NCBI GenBank assembly: GCA_026182355.1
Contig: JAPFBL010000084.1
Span: 10,151,501 to 10,215,500, forward strand
Origin: Hermatobates lingyangjiaoensis
Lineage: Eukaryota; Arthropoda; Insecta; Hemiptera; Hermatobatidae
Reading direction: 5' to 3'
Length of the DNA stretch: 64,000 nt
Position numbers and translations under genes: made by a program. The notes under the pieces are model-generated. The model saw only the letters and a program-made list of their open reading frames with translations. It ran no database searches and was not told the origin of the DNA. Shown here in pieces: positions 49,946 to 62,457 of the stretch. Position 1 is the first letter of the stretch, and every line of letters starts with the position of its first letter.

Positions 49946-50629
49946 TTATACAGGAACTGTTACATAGGTAGCATACATAAGGGAACGAAACACTTGTACC
50001 ACCTATTTAACATTCTCTAATTTGTCCGCTGTGAACCGTTTCTATAGTGCTTGTTTTATATATGGAAGTTTACAGCAAGAAGAGGGAAGCTAACTGGACT
50101 GCTTCATAGGGTGTGTGATGATTGACCAAAACAATAACGAAAAAAGTATAAAAAATAGATGAAGAAGGAAAAACTGGGAAAGAATAATAATAATAGTGCT
50201 TCTTGGTATAAGAATTCAAATTTGATATGTACCATGTATATCAAGAAATAAAAGTTTATTTGACATTTATTATAACAAATCTGTAGGAATATATAGTTAA
50301 TTTTGAGATGGCAGTTTGTCATAATTTTGTTCTTTGCTGTACAGTATTTTGGAGAAAATAACTTTTAGTAAAGTTTATTTAATTATATGATGAACTAATT
50401 GTTTCTAATAGAAAATAGAAATATATGACCAAGGCGTTTTGAGGAGATGTTCAAGTGTATTCATTTTTCATATATTCTATTATAAAGCAGAAAGTAGAAC
50501 AGTTTTAGCTTCCAACTTTCTCAATTAATATACAATGAAATGAAAGAATAGCAACATATGCTTGAGGCTTATATCGTCTTAACATGGCAATCTTTCTTTT
50601 AACTCTGGAATAGAATTAATCTCTCCTGG

Positions 50630-50910
50630 CATTACTTTCTAATTAAGAGTTAAGTTGTCAGGGAACCAATGGCTGTGGAAGACATTACGGACCACCATTG
50701 TAGTTTTTTACCAATTAGACGTAATTGGTAGTGAAATGGGTGCAATGAATGATTGGCAGGCCTGAGGTGTCAGGTTAATCTACTGTTATGTGGGGATTAA
50801 GCCAATTAGTGGCATGGGGGAAGCCGGATCTGAGATCTGACACCACCCAAGCCATCTAGCCCAGTTAATTCTTGGCGTATCTAATACTAAACATGGAGAT
50901 TATAAATACG
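50630..50910. promoter_or_regulatory. GC-richer island dense in homeodomain-type words
   Basis: Contains TAATTAAG, the perfect inverted repeat ACCAATTA-GACG-TAATTGGT (50710-50729), GAATGATTGG, two TGTCAGG words and CCAATTAG. ATTA and TGTCA are core sites of homeodomain and Meis/Hth proteins. No coding content. An enhancer role is inferred only. Confidence 0.3.
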
Positions 50911-52969
50911 TGTATGCAGGCAAAAACACCTCTTCCGTCTTTTAAACTATCTGCTTCATTTCATTTAATGAAGCAGTTGACATTGTTCGTAGGGTATATG
51001 AGTTGTGAAGACTTAGGGTATTTTCAGAACAGCTAAAAAAATATACCAACGAAATATGTCTGCGGCTTTTAGGGTAATATAATGACTGGCCTTTGCTAGT
51101 TTTTATAGAATGATATTAATAATATTAATTAATAATTTGTGCTTACTCTTTTCTGAACCATATTTGTCATTAGAAAATGGAACAATCAGTGATAAATACA
51201 TATTTTTTTAAGTAATTTTTAGATTTGTACAGTATACATCTTTTGTACTTTTCAAGGGCTGACAGTGTGACTTATTCATGAAGTGACATATTCTTTTTTC
51301 GATTTGGGATATTTTGGTAACTTATTAAGTAGAAGTTAGAAATGATGTTAAAAACTATTGCAAAAAAGATACTCATACGGATAACTTGTGATTCGTGACT
51401 TGCGGAAGATCAACCTAGGACACTTTCGACGCCAGTCTGTTAATGTAATGTATTTCGTTTCCTGTTGAATGCAGGTAATCTACATTTCTTTTTATTATAT
51501 CTAGATAGCTACTCGCATTGATCAGGTTCCAACCAAGTCGTATTTTCAGAAGTGGAGTCGAGAGTGTTAGTCCACTTCAGAGTAAACACGGGATGACTAA
51601 ACCCTGTATGGTACGTTCATCCTAGTCTTTTGAGCTTCTAGCTACTCATACTGGTGCAGAAAGAGTTAAAAAGCCACTCTATGAGAACAGGTACAAGAAC
51701 AAGGAGTCATTTGAGTAAGTCAGGACTTGCTACGCATAGTGCTCGTACTCAGTTCTTAATAACAACTCCCACCAGGGACTTTCTGGCTACCTAGAACAAA
51801 TGCGCCGAGTCATTGACTCTAGTCTTTGCTAAAGTTTAATTTTCTTCATTCCCTCTGACTCTTACATTAATTAGACTCACTATCACGTTACACTTCATGA
51901 CTAACGGGTCTTGTTTTTTCTTGTCTGTTGAAAATGAGTTTTCTATCTGTTAGTTGGTGCTATAGATTGGCTATTTGGAACTGTAGCCAATACGTAGGGG
52001 GATTACGACGTTGGTGTATGAGCGATCGATGATGTCTCCGAGATTCAACAGTATTATCAGAAATTAACGTGTTGGTTCTAATAATGACTTAGAGGTGACC
52101 TCGATTAATGTTTGTTTTGAGGTATAACTCTTCCAGGTTTTCCTTATTATTTACTATAGATTATAATCAGTCGTAGTCTCTGAGTAAGCTAGGGAAGTTT
52201 CAATATAATTTTAGTAAAATTGGTAGCCTTTCACTGTCTTTCAGCTTAACTCCAAACGTTTGGTCCATTCCTTGAGTTATCTGCGTATTCAGCGTACCAC
52301 TCGGCGTTTGGGTAATAAACTCAGCGATCCCTGTTAGGTGGTCTTGTAAATAAAACTTTTTCTTACATTTCGTGTAATACATTGACAATATCAATAAATA
52401 CTAATGTCTTCCTGTAATCAGTAATATTGAATGATGTACGATTAACACGAAGTATAACACGAAAAAATTAATATTTACTTCCTATTGATCTATTTTTCAA
52501 GTACATTTGTAGTTTTGAGTGTACCAGATTGCTCAATTTGAGTCAGCACTTTCTTTTTCTATAAGCATAAGTCCTAACAAAGATATATAAATCAGATCAG
52601 GATAAATTTAAAGTAGGGTAAAAAAATATTATTATAGGAAATGATAAATGTTTACGAACATTGACAATATAATAAGACAATTATTTTAAACCCATTCCAC
52701 TATGGTTTAAGTGGATTTGTATACCACCGTAAGATATTATAATAAGAATATATGTATAATAAGTCTAGCTGATGAAATAGGTTAAATGGAAAACATGATA
52801 TTGTTGGTTATCATTTCAACATTTATAAATATTTTGAAATGATGAGACTCACCTTTTATACGAATATTCTATCAATAATGTGAATGTTATTGCAAAGGAA
52901 GGATTCAAGTAGGGAATATGCGGTGTTTGCCATATCTCACTGACATGTAAGAGTTATTGGCTCTACCTT

Positions 52970-53260
52970 ATTTTGAATTTTGAGGTTATTAAAGATTTGG
53001 TGCGCCTTATGGAAGGGATAAGACGCAGGGTGGGAATCTACAGGTCCCTACATCTATTTCGGTTGGGGGGAATCCTCCCCATTGCAATATACAGCAAAAT
53101 ATTATCGGGTCCGGAAATCCTGTGCGGATTTGACTGCCCCTGGGGTCGTCTGTTTCCTCCTACATTCGCAAACAGGCTAGGATTTGTCCTCTCTTATCGA
53201 TACTGCCTCCGCAGTCAGGCGTCCCACTCTCCTAATAGCGTCTATTTCTAGATGCATAAT
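52970..53260. other. GC-richer island
   Basis: Raised GC throughout 53010-53235, mixed composition. The 92-codon frame here has no recognisable domain. Confidence 0.25.
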
Positions 53261-53949
53261 GCATGGCTGGAATTATTTTCTGCTGACCTTATAGATTTTC
53301 ATTTTTTTACTACACAGTTCGTGTTGCATTCAGAGAATCATTTACAATTCTTAATCGCAAATGAAATTATTAAAGGTTTTTAAGAATTGTTTAACTTAAT
53401 TAGTTCATCTAAATAAAATAAATCATGCTTCAGGTAATAATTCTGGACTTCTTCTACTATATCTATTGTATTGAACATTAGGATTTATGTTGAATAGAGA
53501 CCATTAATAGTTACTATTAATTTTGATTTTTTAAACTAAACAAACTGAAGATTAGCATTCCAAATGATATCTCATCCAGTATATTTCAAAACTAGACTTA
53601 TTTAGGTTATCACATAAACCAAACAAAATTGAGAGGCTGAAGGCATAACCGAATATTAGTGTATACAATGCGTTTTTACCAATTATATTTTATGTTATTG
53701 TAGGATACTTTACAAACGTTTAAAACTTACTTTTTATATTATTTCTGTTTTCAGTTTTAGTATCCATTCACAAATAATGGCCTTTTAAAAAAATGAGCTA
53801 AATTCTTTGCTTACCATTGTTTGGTAAGTTTTGCTTGCCATTGCTTGATTTATAATAACTCCAGCCCAAAGAAATATCCACTTTATATTCATTTCAATAT
53901 ACTCATATTGAAAGAAGAATATTAACACAATTAAAAAGTAAATATTTGT

Positions 53950-54180
53950 GTTGTGGTGGAGTATTATGTTTTGTTGTGTGTGCCTGGGGAAGGCAGTGGG
54001 GTGGCTACAACTCAACGGCAGGCCCGTGGCTGTCAGGAGCAGCAGCGGGGTGGCCAGCAGTAGTGGGTGTCTACACGCTCTGGCACACCCCTCCCCCACC
54101 ACTCTTTCCAAATAAGTTGACGTCAGCCCTTTGTTTCTCTCCCCTTTCTCACACTACCACGCGCACAACCTTGCTGTATA
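53950..54180. other. GC-rich island with purine-to-pyrimidine switch
   Basis: G-rich at 53955-54065 (gcagcagcggggtggccagcag), then C-rich (cacccctcccccacc). Opposite-strand small frames cover it, which argues against coding. Confidence 0.25.
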
Positions 54181-54403
54181 AAACTGTTTCTATTCTCTGC
54201 TTGTAATGCTAAACTTTCTGGAACTGCGTAGTATGCATTCAAAATCTTTACAAAGCTCATTCTTATTTGGTAACTGTCGGTTCGAAATTGTTTAAAACAT
54301 TTTTCAATATATGAAGCAAACAATTTTATTTGAAGTATCAATTTTATGAATTCGCTTTTTTATCTTAGAACACATATGTTTGTTTATGATTAGAAATTCA
54401 TTC

Positions 54404-54447
54404 ATATGTGTGTGTGTGTGTGTGAGCGTGTGCATGTGCGTGTGTGT
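54404..54447. repeat. (TG)n microsatellite, imperfect
   Basis: TG tract with GAGCG and CATG interruptions. Confidence 0.9.
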
Positions 54448-55079
54448 TTTTTATTTAATGGAATTTTTAAATAACTTTTAAGAAAACTAACTGAAGTACC
54501 AAACTTTCATGGACTGGTATAGTCCACTGTAATTATTTTTCTTATTATGTGGGAAATCTATTATTATGGGGTTTAAACAAATCAATCATTTCTTAAGTTA
54601 TGGAACCTTGTCAATTTTTTTTATTATGAGAAATATTCTATTGAAATTATGCAAGTATTGACCAGCTTATCATGAAACCATAATTTTCTGGGAACCAAAA
54701 ATATTGAGTCAGTTTTAAATATACTTCTTATTATACTGTTGATTCTCAGTTGTAGAATACTAAAACATAAAACAATTAATTTACAACTGGTTTTATTGTA
54801 CACAAAATATATAAAATAAACACAATTGTTTATGTTGATTTATGCCGATATGTAAAAAAAATATATTAGTAATTCATTTTTTTTATTATACAATGATAAT
54901 TATATTAATATTTTTTGTGTTATTGCTTGAAATAATAAATAGCTTTTTGATCGCAGAGCTTTATTTCGATATCACTATGTACACAGAGATAATTCGGGAG
55001 AAAACTACAATGGTAGGGTTTGATGGCTAGTGTTGTTTTATTTCTTCAGTCATTGCTGTCAAATTTAAGCAAGATTTCT

Positions 55080-55260
55080 GAAGCGATATGCACTTTTGTG
55101 GAACTGGGAATAACATTTATGAATAGGTTGAAGGCGGCAAGGGCTGGTTACGCTTTGAGGGGTTGCAGCCAAATCCCAGGTGTTTCAACTTAAATATTAT
55201 TAATATTTTTAATCCAAGCAACCCTTCTGCTTTCTCACCCCTTTTTGTCAATTCTATTAT
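55080..55260. other. GC-richer patch
   Basis: G-rich at 55125-55185 and C-rich at 55220-55240, flanking a short AT-rich middle. Unknown role. Confidence 0.2.
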
Positions 55261-56639
55261 GCTGATGCACTTAATCTTTCTTTAATATTATTATTGATTT
55301 AACTATTTGTGCAAACTAAAATTGGAACCTTCATCAGTGATTACAATGTAAAAAGTTTTTTAACTTAATTAAATAATAGTTAATTAAATCAACTTAATTA
55401 AATCTTAGCTAGTAATAAAATTTTCACTTTTCCTTAAGGTAGAGAATTTACTTAACAACAACGTCTGTCTATTTAAATGAGGGCAAAAAATAATTCATAA
55501 AGTTCAATTTGTAAATTTCGTATTATGATTTCGAACTATAATGTACAATTGAATTTTTCCAGTAAGTTAATCAATATTACTATACAGGTAACATATTTGC
55601 AAAAATATCCTAACAAAACGAGTATGGTATTGGTATTTATTTCAATGCATAACCAACATATATATGATTCAATAAATATTTGTTTATTTTTGTTTTACCT
55701 ATAAAGTTTCTTTTTTACATTTTATAATTCGAAAATTTAATTTTTATGATCTTGAGGTAATATATATTTATATAATGCTAGCAAAACTGTCATATTTATT
55801 TTCATCGGTGACTTGTTTTAGTGTCATACACCATATAAAACTTATACAAAAGACTAAATAATCAAAAAAAAACTAATGAATAAAAATAAATCAACTTGCT
55901 TAATAGAATTAACATACCTAACAAAATGATAATGTCAAAATAGTTTACAAGGAAACACAAGGTTTGAATGTTGAGGAGCTGTACGTTATGGATTTACTGG
56001 TTGGTCACCATCGAGGGTTGTGTTCCTAGGATAAGGTGAACCATTATATAAATTCGATATATTAGTAAAGTCCTGAAATAAATTGTTGAGTTTTGTCTGC
56101 TTTTCGTGAATGTAGAGGGCTTCTCTCTACGTAGACTTGTAATGAATTTGTCATTATCCTATTATTTGTTGGAATGTTTTTGTTGTATGGATGAGTGTAT
56201 TGGTATTTGTTATTTTAATTTCTCAACACTGCACATTCCAACATATCTTCGTTAAATAATTATTACAGTAATTACCTGTTATTTTCATATACAAATATTA
56301 TATATATACAAATATTATGTAATATTATATATAATGTAAATTATTGCATTATAATGTGATGCCTTTGTGGTACATGCTAAAATAAACCTCTTCCAGGGAG
56401 AAACCAAGAAATAAAAAAAAGAAATTGATTATTAAGAAAACTTTAACCATATCAGGCATGTTATCCTTACGTTTGTTTTTTTTTTAAATTTAATTTGACA
56501 TATAGCCACGGGAATAAAAACTTCATGTTCATTACCAGGGTAGAAGTGTAGTTTTTGTGATTTATTATTGGTTGAATTTTTCTCGCCACTGTACCAAATA
56601 ATAGTATTTTGTTTTAAAGTCTACCTTTTGATATGAAAA

Positions 56640-56960
56640 CAAGTTGATCCTTAGGGAATGAACCCTGTCTCCAAGTAGCGGGTTGAATGGGGTTTTAATG
56701 TAAAGTGGCCAGGTTTGAGGGTGTCACGAGTTCATTAAATATGTAGCTCTAACTCAGAAGACCAATTGAAATTCCCCTCTCTGTACAACTAAATTGATTA
56801 CTGGCCTGTTCTCTGCGCCGCTGGCGGAGTTGTGGGACAGTCCACTAGCCCGTCTCTTCAGCGGCTTCCTAGATTCGTGACCTGTCTGTTCCCGTGTCTG
56901 CCCATACGTTCTGGTCCTGCCCACCTGATTAATGACCTTCTTCCCGCCCTATCACTGGCT
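56640..56960. other. GC-richer island
   Basis: Raised GC, especially 56800-56950 (ctctgcgccgctggcggagt; tcccgtgtctgcccatacg). No open frame or repeat recognised. Confidence 0.25.
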
Positions 56961-59422
56961 TCCTTTTACTAATCCAGATTTCTTTGATAAGATAAAAAAA
57001 AGTACTTGTTTGTTAATTCCTTTGGGATATCTTTATTAGTAAATGATAATTTCCCAGTCTGAATCTTCACCACTTTTTAGTTCTAATAATTTAGCCACCT
57101 GCTTCATCCATTTTCAAACTGTATATGTACTAAAAACATCATTTTGTAAATAAATTCCACTACTTCAATTTCAAATTTACTACTAATTTTATTATATTTT
57201 TATGGATATTCAAGAAATCGTTAGCTATTAAATTAGGAACCGAGCAGAACGAAAATAAATTTATAAAAGTAGAATTGAATTATGTTAAAGACTTGAATTT
57301 TTTAATCTGTAGTGATTAAATAATAACTATTTAATGTTGTTTGTAGTGATGCAACACTATTTAATACGAGTAACACGGAATCCATACGATGGATTTTCTA
57401 ATGCCGGCTGTAAACTATTTTAGTATTAAATGAAGTAGATGAGACAGCTCAATGGTTAGTAGGTTGGTAATTGACATATGTTTAAAACATTGAAAATTAT
57501 TATAAAATAACAAAAATGAATTAAGAAATCAATTAATATAATATAATTATTCACATTGGTAGCAGTTTAATACCAGAAAATCAATAGCATTTTATGCTAT
57601 TGGTACATTGATATATTGGTATACTCGTATTTACCAATCTTATAGGTAATTTTATTTCCAAACAATAAAACCTATCTTACAAAATCTTCCCAAAATATCC
57701 GTAATTGATTTTATTGCATTTAAGCGCTTTATAAGACTCATTTATACAGTTTACACATTTCTCAGCTTTGTTCGTCTAAGGAAATATAATGATAAGAAAA
57801 CGAAGAATACTTCAGTACTGTTTAATTGTAAATATCAATAGCTAGTTAAATTGTTTATTAATTAACTGAACATATCCATTCGTCTTGTGAAATCCTCAGT
57901 ATCGTAATTTCGTGCGGAAGAACCGTATTTGGTTGGATCTTATGATCAGAGACCTTAAATTTCTTCCTCGTGAGTGTTGAAAAATATTGTTGTAAGCTCC
58001 ATCACAGAGGACGACATTTATGAGTCTGGTCAATGTTTATTCGTTAAAGATCTACCTGCAATTAAACTTTACTGGGACTTCCGATGTAGAATGTCGTTAG
58101 TACACTTAGCTAGTGCTTTATCTGGTCAAATAATCTCATCTAGAATCATGCATTCAGGTAGAGTTAACATAGTAGTGGAAGAGTTGGGAAGTGATTGCAC
58201 TGGGCCAATGAAACCAATGTGGATTGGTCCTACATCGGGGTACCTAGACTTCGCATTATAAAGTTTATTTATAATAAGACCGACCTAAGTACCTGACGCA
58301 ATACAGGAGATCAACAGTATTCACAAGAGTTTTTTTATCACCAACTCTACTCTGAGCAAAGTACGAATTCCTCGGGATCTCCAATACTGTTGAAAGTACT
58401 GTAATTGGTCATGTATTCCCGTATCTGAATAATCTATCTTCAATCAACGACGAAAACATTGTTTAAAACTATTAAGACAAGTCTTTACAATTTCTTACAT
58501 TCCTTATTTCATTTCCCACGCTAAGTTTTACTTCTTCCATAAATCCCAAAAAATCATTCATAACCTTTTGTATTCTTCAAATCCTAATTAATTGATTGAT
58601 ATACTTCTCGAAGTTCGAGTTCAAGGTTACTGGATTGCCTATTTGACTTTATAAAACTCAAATATCCCAGAATGTAAATCTCCAATTATGCATCATTGTT
58701 ATCTACTCCATGATAATGTCAATTCTGTAGCAACTTTACAATAATGAATTTCATTAAAATATTAAATGAACAAAAGCTCATATTGTCTCTTATTGAATCT
58801 ATTCTAAGTAGAATTTGTAGAACACAAAAAGAAATGGGAAGCGTTTTTTGCTGGAAAGACTGAGCAATGTATTAGGAGATGACGCTATTGATAGCCGTCG
58901 GTGGGAACGGAAGAGTTGAAAAAGGGAATAATACAGTGCATTATCTCATTACGGGTGGGAAATCTTTTAAACATGAACAAACTTATTCACTCCAACATCG
59001 AATTAAATCAGATAGATTTTGTTAATTATTTAAGAGAAATGAACCATATTAAATACAATTTAATTTTTTTAGATTGATTTATTGAAGTGAATACCATGGT
59101 CACAATCTATTCTTTGGTAGTTACGTTCACTAACATAAAGCTGTAATTCTTGAGAGTAAAAGTTCAAGTTTGGGCTTGGTTGCACATATCCTTACTTGAC
59201 AATGTTAAATTTAATCCAAGTTAAGCAATTTTGTTCACACATAATCTGTAACCATCTCAGTCGTTTAAAATCATCTGCAGTCCTACCCCATCTATCAATT
59301 TATGATGCTGCCTGTCTGATGGAGCAAAATAATCAATATTAAAAGTCAGTCACTGCTTGAAATCGCAAGCTGGAACGAGATGGTCTGGATCGAAGTTTTT
59401 ATGGATTACTAAATTAATGCTA

Positions 59423-59650
59423 AAATGACACAGTTATTGTTTTTTTAAATCTAACTTCGCTTTCAATGGAAGATTGTCAGATTTTGTTACAACATTTCGG
59501 TGAGCTTTCAGGATAGAAAGCTGGAATGCTTCATTACATCTTCTATCCGAGGTAGGAAAACCAATTAAAGGGGAAATGTTTATAAGAGACAATTAATGGT
59601 GAAATGTGACTTTAGAAACGAGCAGAGGAAGGGGGATAAGATTTCCTTAA
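59423..59650. repeat. duplicated segment, copy 1 (about 228 bp)
   Basis: Nearly identical to 60928-61151, same orientation, with roughly a dozen differences. It starts aaatgacacagttattg and ends gaaacgagcagaggaag(g)gggataag. Copy 1 leads directly into the GC-rich island at 59640. No protein domain is visible. Confidence 0.95.
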
Positions 59651-60180
59651 GCTATGATTCTCTTGGAAGCAACAATTTGCAATTTCCCCGTGCGGGGTCG
59701 GCATGGATCCCTAGGGCTGTATAATGGGAAGGGAGCAGCCCACCTTCCTTCCCCGCCAAATTGTTTGTAACGCCCCGGTCGGCTATAGCAGCCCTCACCC
59801 ACCCCAAGATAAATCGTTAAACCTCGCATTTCTGAATTTGTGAAACGTACGCAGTACAGTCTCGTTATTATCTCATATGAATATTTTTCGTAACTTTCTT
59901 CCGACATTCTGCTCTTTCCGCAATTCCTTTCCACTACTCGTTCCCCCTCGTTATGCTACTATCGTCCTGTTCAGTACAAGGGAAACAAAAATAGAAGGCT
60001 GTTTTTTGTTGGGCGGATCTTGATGACAGTGGGTGAGGGATAATGAATGGTGACTTGGTACATTGTGAAGCCTAGTTGCCGGCAGCTATGCCCCCGGAGC
60101 CCCCACCCTCGACTCCTACTTGGCTCAAATGACAAAAAATATCCCATTCAACTTTCCTTCTTCTCTGCATGACTTTCGTA
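59640..60180. other. large GC-rich island
   Basis: Contains CCCCG-TG-CGGGG (59686-59697), a GGGAAGG/CCTTCC inverted pair (59728-59752), and two GC-rich patches around an AT-richer middle. No coding match recognised. Confidence 0.3.
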
Positions 60181-60471
60181 ATCCGTACATAAAAAATGTC
60201 CCCTGAATTTGAAATCTTTCTCACAATGGATTATACAGTCAGTTATTTACCATAACATTCCTATCCTGCAAGATTTGTACAAGGAAATGTTATTTTTTAA
60301 TACAAATTTAATCTTATTAATTCTAATATAATATTAATTCTAATTCATAATGTCGATTATGATGTAGGTCTATTCAATAGATTTTGGTGCTGAATAATGC
60401 AAAACATTTTGGATTATGTCCCTACCTGACTGCTTTTCATTATGAATTTTAAAGTCTTTTTTCCCTCTCAA

Positions 60472-60476
60472 TATAT

Positions 60477-60514
<38 letters not shown>
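60472..60514. repeat. (TA)n microsatellite
   Basis: TA tract on the left of an F1 palindrome. A TATC tract (60721-60740) lies at the right end. Confidence 0.95.
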
Positions 60515-60517
<3 letters not shown>

Positions 60518-60722
60518 CATCGAAACCACAGTAAGGTGATTAAGGAAATCAGAAAAAATAGTAAGATCTTTCAGCCAGAAAAAATGGTCATAGTCAGAGT
60601 TAACGGAAACTCATATTGACTCTGACGAAGACCACTTGTTTTCGTTGAAAGATCTCAGCTATTTTTCTGATTTCCTTACTGTGCTTTAGACTGTTTTTAT
60701 TTCACGTTTTTATTGTGAAATC
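60515..60722. mobile_element. family F1 palindromic element, diverged
   Basis: Arms cgaaaccacagtaaggtgattaag... / ...gatttccttactgtgctttag. The plus core lies at 60618-60659. Ends with the F1 terminal hairpin word tttcacgtttttattgtgaaa. Confidence 0.8.
60618..60659 (+). ncRNA. hammerhead-like motif, family F1 (diverged copy)
   Basis: GACT, CTGACGA, A, GACC...GTT, GAA, AGATCT, C, AGC. Stem I keeps its inner pairs, but stem II is weakened (CGTT for CGGTT). The GAA and AGATCT core is intact. Confidence 0.4.
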
Positions 60723-60927
60723 TATCTATCTATCTATATGTATATATAAAACACTATTTTTCTTTCTTTATCGAGGTTTGATTCAGCGTCAAACAGTAAA
60801 CCTCCTTTCTTTAAAACGTTTCGTCTAAATTTATAGATATTTGTTTCAGGGCTAAATCATTGAATAAAAATATAGGTTACGTTATTTATATGAAGTTTGG
60901 CTTAAAAGTGATTTGTTGTTTGACTGT

Positions 60928-61151
60928 AAATGACACAGTTATTGTTTTTTAAATCTAACTTTGCTTTCATTGAAAGATTGTCAGATTTTGCTACAACATT
61001 TCGGTGAGCTTTCAGGATAGAAAGCTGGAATGCTCCATTACATGTTCTATCCGAGGTAGGAAAACCAATCAAAGGGGAAATGTTTATAAGAGACAATTAA
61101 TGGTGAAATGTGACTTTAGAAACGAGCAGAGGAAGGGAGATAAGATATCTT
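60928..61151. repeat. duplicated segment, copy 2
   Basis: Second copy of 59423-59650. It has a one-base shorter T run and scattered substitutions. It is followed by unrelated sequence, so the duplication boundaries are sharp on both sides. Confidence 0.95.
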
Positions 61152-61611
61152 ATACTGTCTTTTTATTATTATTTTTACTATTTGTAACCAGCATGACTCG
61201 GGTCAATTTAACGTGGTCTTTGCCTTGCATATGCTTCTTGGGTGCTCCGGCTATTAAGTGCATGGTGAGCCTTCATCATAAGGAGTTGGTAGTCATACCA
61301 ATGTACGAATTTTTTTAGGTTTCACAGTCCTCATTAGTCCATGTATACCTGTCGCACGCTAGATTTGTTTCCTTTAAAAGTAAGTTTTTAACGTTGTTAT
61401 TATTTTTTATCAACACCCTACTCAATGCTGGGCTTTTATAGTAAGTGACCAGTGTTACTTTTTCATTCAAGTTTTTGCAGCTGACATTAGTCCTACATTA
61501 TTGTCCGGTAAATTCACCCAAAAAGTTAATCACGTCCTGATCATAAATGTTGATCATTTGAAAGATGTCGACTATAGGAGGTGTACTTTATTGTAGAAAA
61601 AATAACGAGAG

Positions 61612-61714
61612 GTTGTTTAGAAATATTTAGAAACTTGTTAAGAAATAGGTGTCAGCTACGTTTGGTGTCATTTTCAATAATATATATATTAAGGAAGGAC
61701 TGCTACTAAAAGTT

Positions 61715-61718
<4 letters not shown>
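61612..61718 (+). mobile_element. PLE N-terminal coding fragment
   Basis: Reads FRN-LVKK-VSATFGVIFNNIYIKEGLL with a stop. It is homologous to EETRKEFRKLEKLCKKQ ... ALFNNVCLNEGLLPTFT at 62-63 kb. The fragment ends where a (TA)n tract starts, like the other N-terminal fragments. Confidence 0.55.

Positions 61719-61769
<51 letters not shown>
61719..61769. repeat. (TA)n microsatellite
   Basis: Pure TA tract between a PLE N-terminal fragment and the family E element. Confidence 0.95.
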
Positions 61770-61770
<1 letters not shown>

Positions 61771-61935
61771 CACTGCTTTAGCCCTCAGCCCTCACCCAGT
61801 GAGTTATTTAGTTGACTGTCGTCCCTCCGTCAATTCACTTCTTTTCCTGAGGATGACCGCCATTACGTTCGAAATATTGAAAAGTGAGTCTTTGTTATGT
61901 TTCAGTCTATGTGTCACTGTTTATTTTAAATATAT
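61770..61935 (+). mobile_element. family E element carrying a well-formed hammerhead-like motif
   Basis: About 165 bp between TA tracts. The left part (actgctttagccctcagccc) is not shared with other families seen here. The motif is at 61851-61894 and is followed by a T-rich tail. A diverged partial copy of the motif's 3' part lies at about 62155-62185 (gattctcaatatattgaaaagagagt). Confidence 0.55.
61851..61894 (+). ncRNA. hammerhead-like motif, family E, best stem I
   Basis: Stem I CTTTTC, CTGAGGA (61857-61863), T (extra), stem II GACCG/CGTTC with one mismatch and a 6-nt loop, GAA (61881-61883), ATAT, T, then GAAAAG closing stem I with six perfect pairs. Both sides of stem I abut the core exactly as in a type I hammerhead. 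This copy is not part of a palindrome, so no competing long hairpin exists. The single extra T before stem II is the only departure from the canonical layout. Confidence 0.5.
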
Positions 61936-61958
61936 ACTATATATATATATATATATTT
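61930..61958. repeat. (TA)n microsatellite
   Basis: TA tract ending the family E element. An F1-like terminal word (ttcacaataaagacgtgaat) follows directly. Confidence 0.9.
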
Positions 61959-62259
61959 CACAATAAAGACGTGAATAAAAATTAACGTTCAAAATAAAAT
62001 AAATCATGGTGAGAAGGATCTTAGTTCTTTTTTGAATTTTGATTGTGGTTTAGAAGTTGAATTTTATATAATGATACAGAAACGATTAAGATTATCAAAC
62101 GGTAACCCAAACAGTAAAAGTACGAATCTCACTTTAAATTTGTCTGCCACTAGGATTCTCAATATATTGAAAAGAGAGTTTTGCTTTCATTTTCTCTTTC
62201 TGTTATTCCTTGTCTTTTAATCGCCAATATATATATATCGTCTTTCCATTTATCAAGTA

Positions 62260-62279
62260 ATATATATATATATATATAA
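62260..62279. repeat. (TA)n microsatellite
   Basis: TA tract on the left of the perfect F1 palindrome. Confidence 0.9.
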
Positions 62280-62346
62280 AAAGATTTCACATAAACACGT
62301 GAAACAACAATCAATGATCAAACCACAATAAGAAATGGGAAAACAA

Positions 62347-62389
62347 GACTAAGATCTTTCAACCGTAACAAGCGGTCTTCGTCAGAGTC
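62347..62389 (-). ncRNA. hammerhead-like motif, family F1, intact
   Basis: On the minus strand: GACT, CTGACGA, A, GACCG/CGGTT stem, GAA, AGATCT, T, AGTC. Perfect partner of 62415-62457. Confidence 0.45.
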
Positions 62390-62414
62390 AAAAACCCAAC
62401 TCAGTTGGGTTTTT

Positions 62415-62457
62415 GACTCTGACGAAGACCGCTTGTTACGGTTGAAAGATCTTAGTC
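62415..62457 (+). ncRNA. hammerhead-like motif, family F1, intact
   Basis: Same core on the plus strand. Stem I GACT (62415-62418) pairs with AGTC (62454-62457). Confidence 0.45.

Noticed and set aside
57974..58261. 95-codon plus-strand frame with fairly even composition
   Set aside because: No domain or motif recognised, no splice signals that would make it an exon of hth, and no neighbours. Left as unexplained intron.
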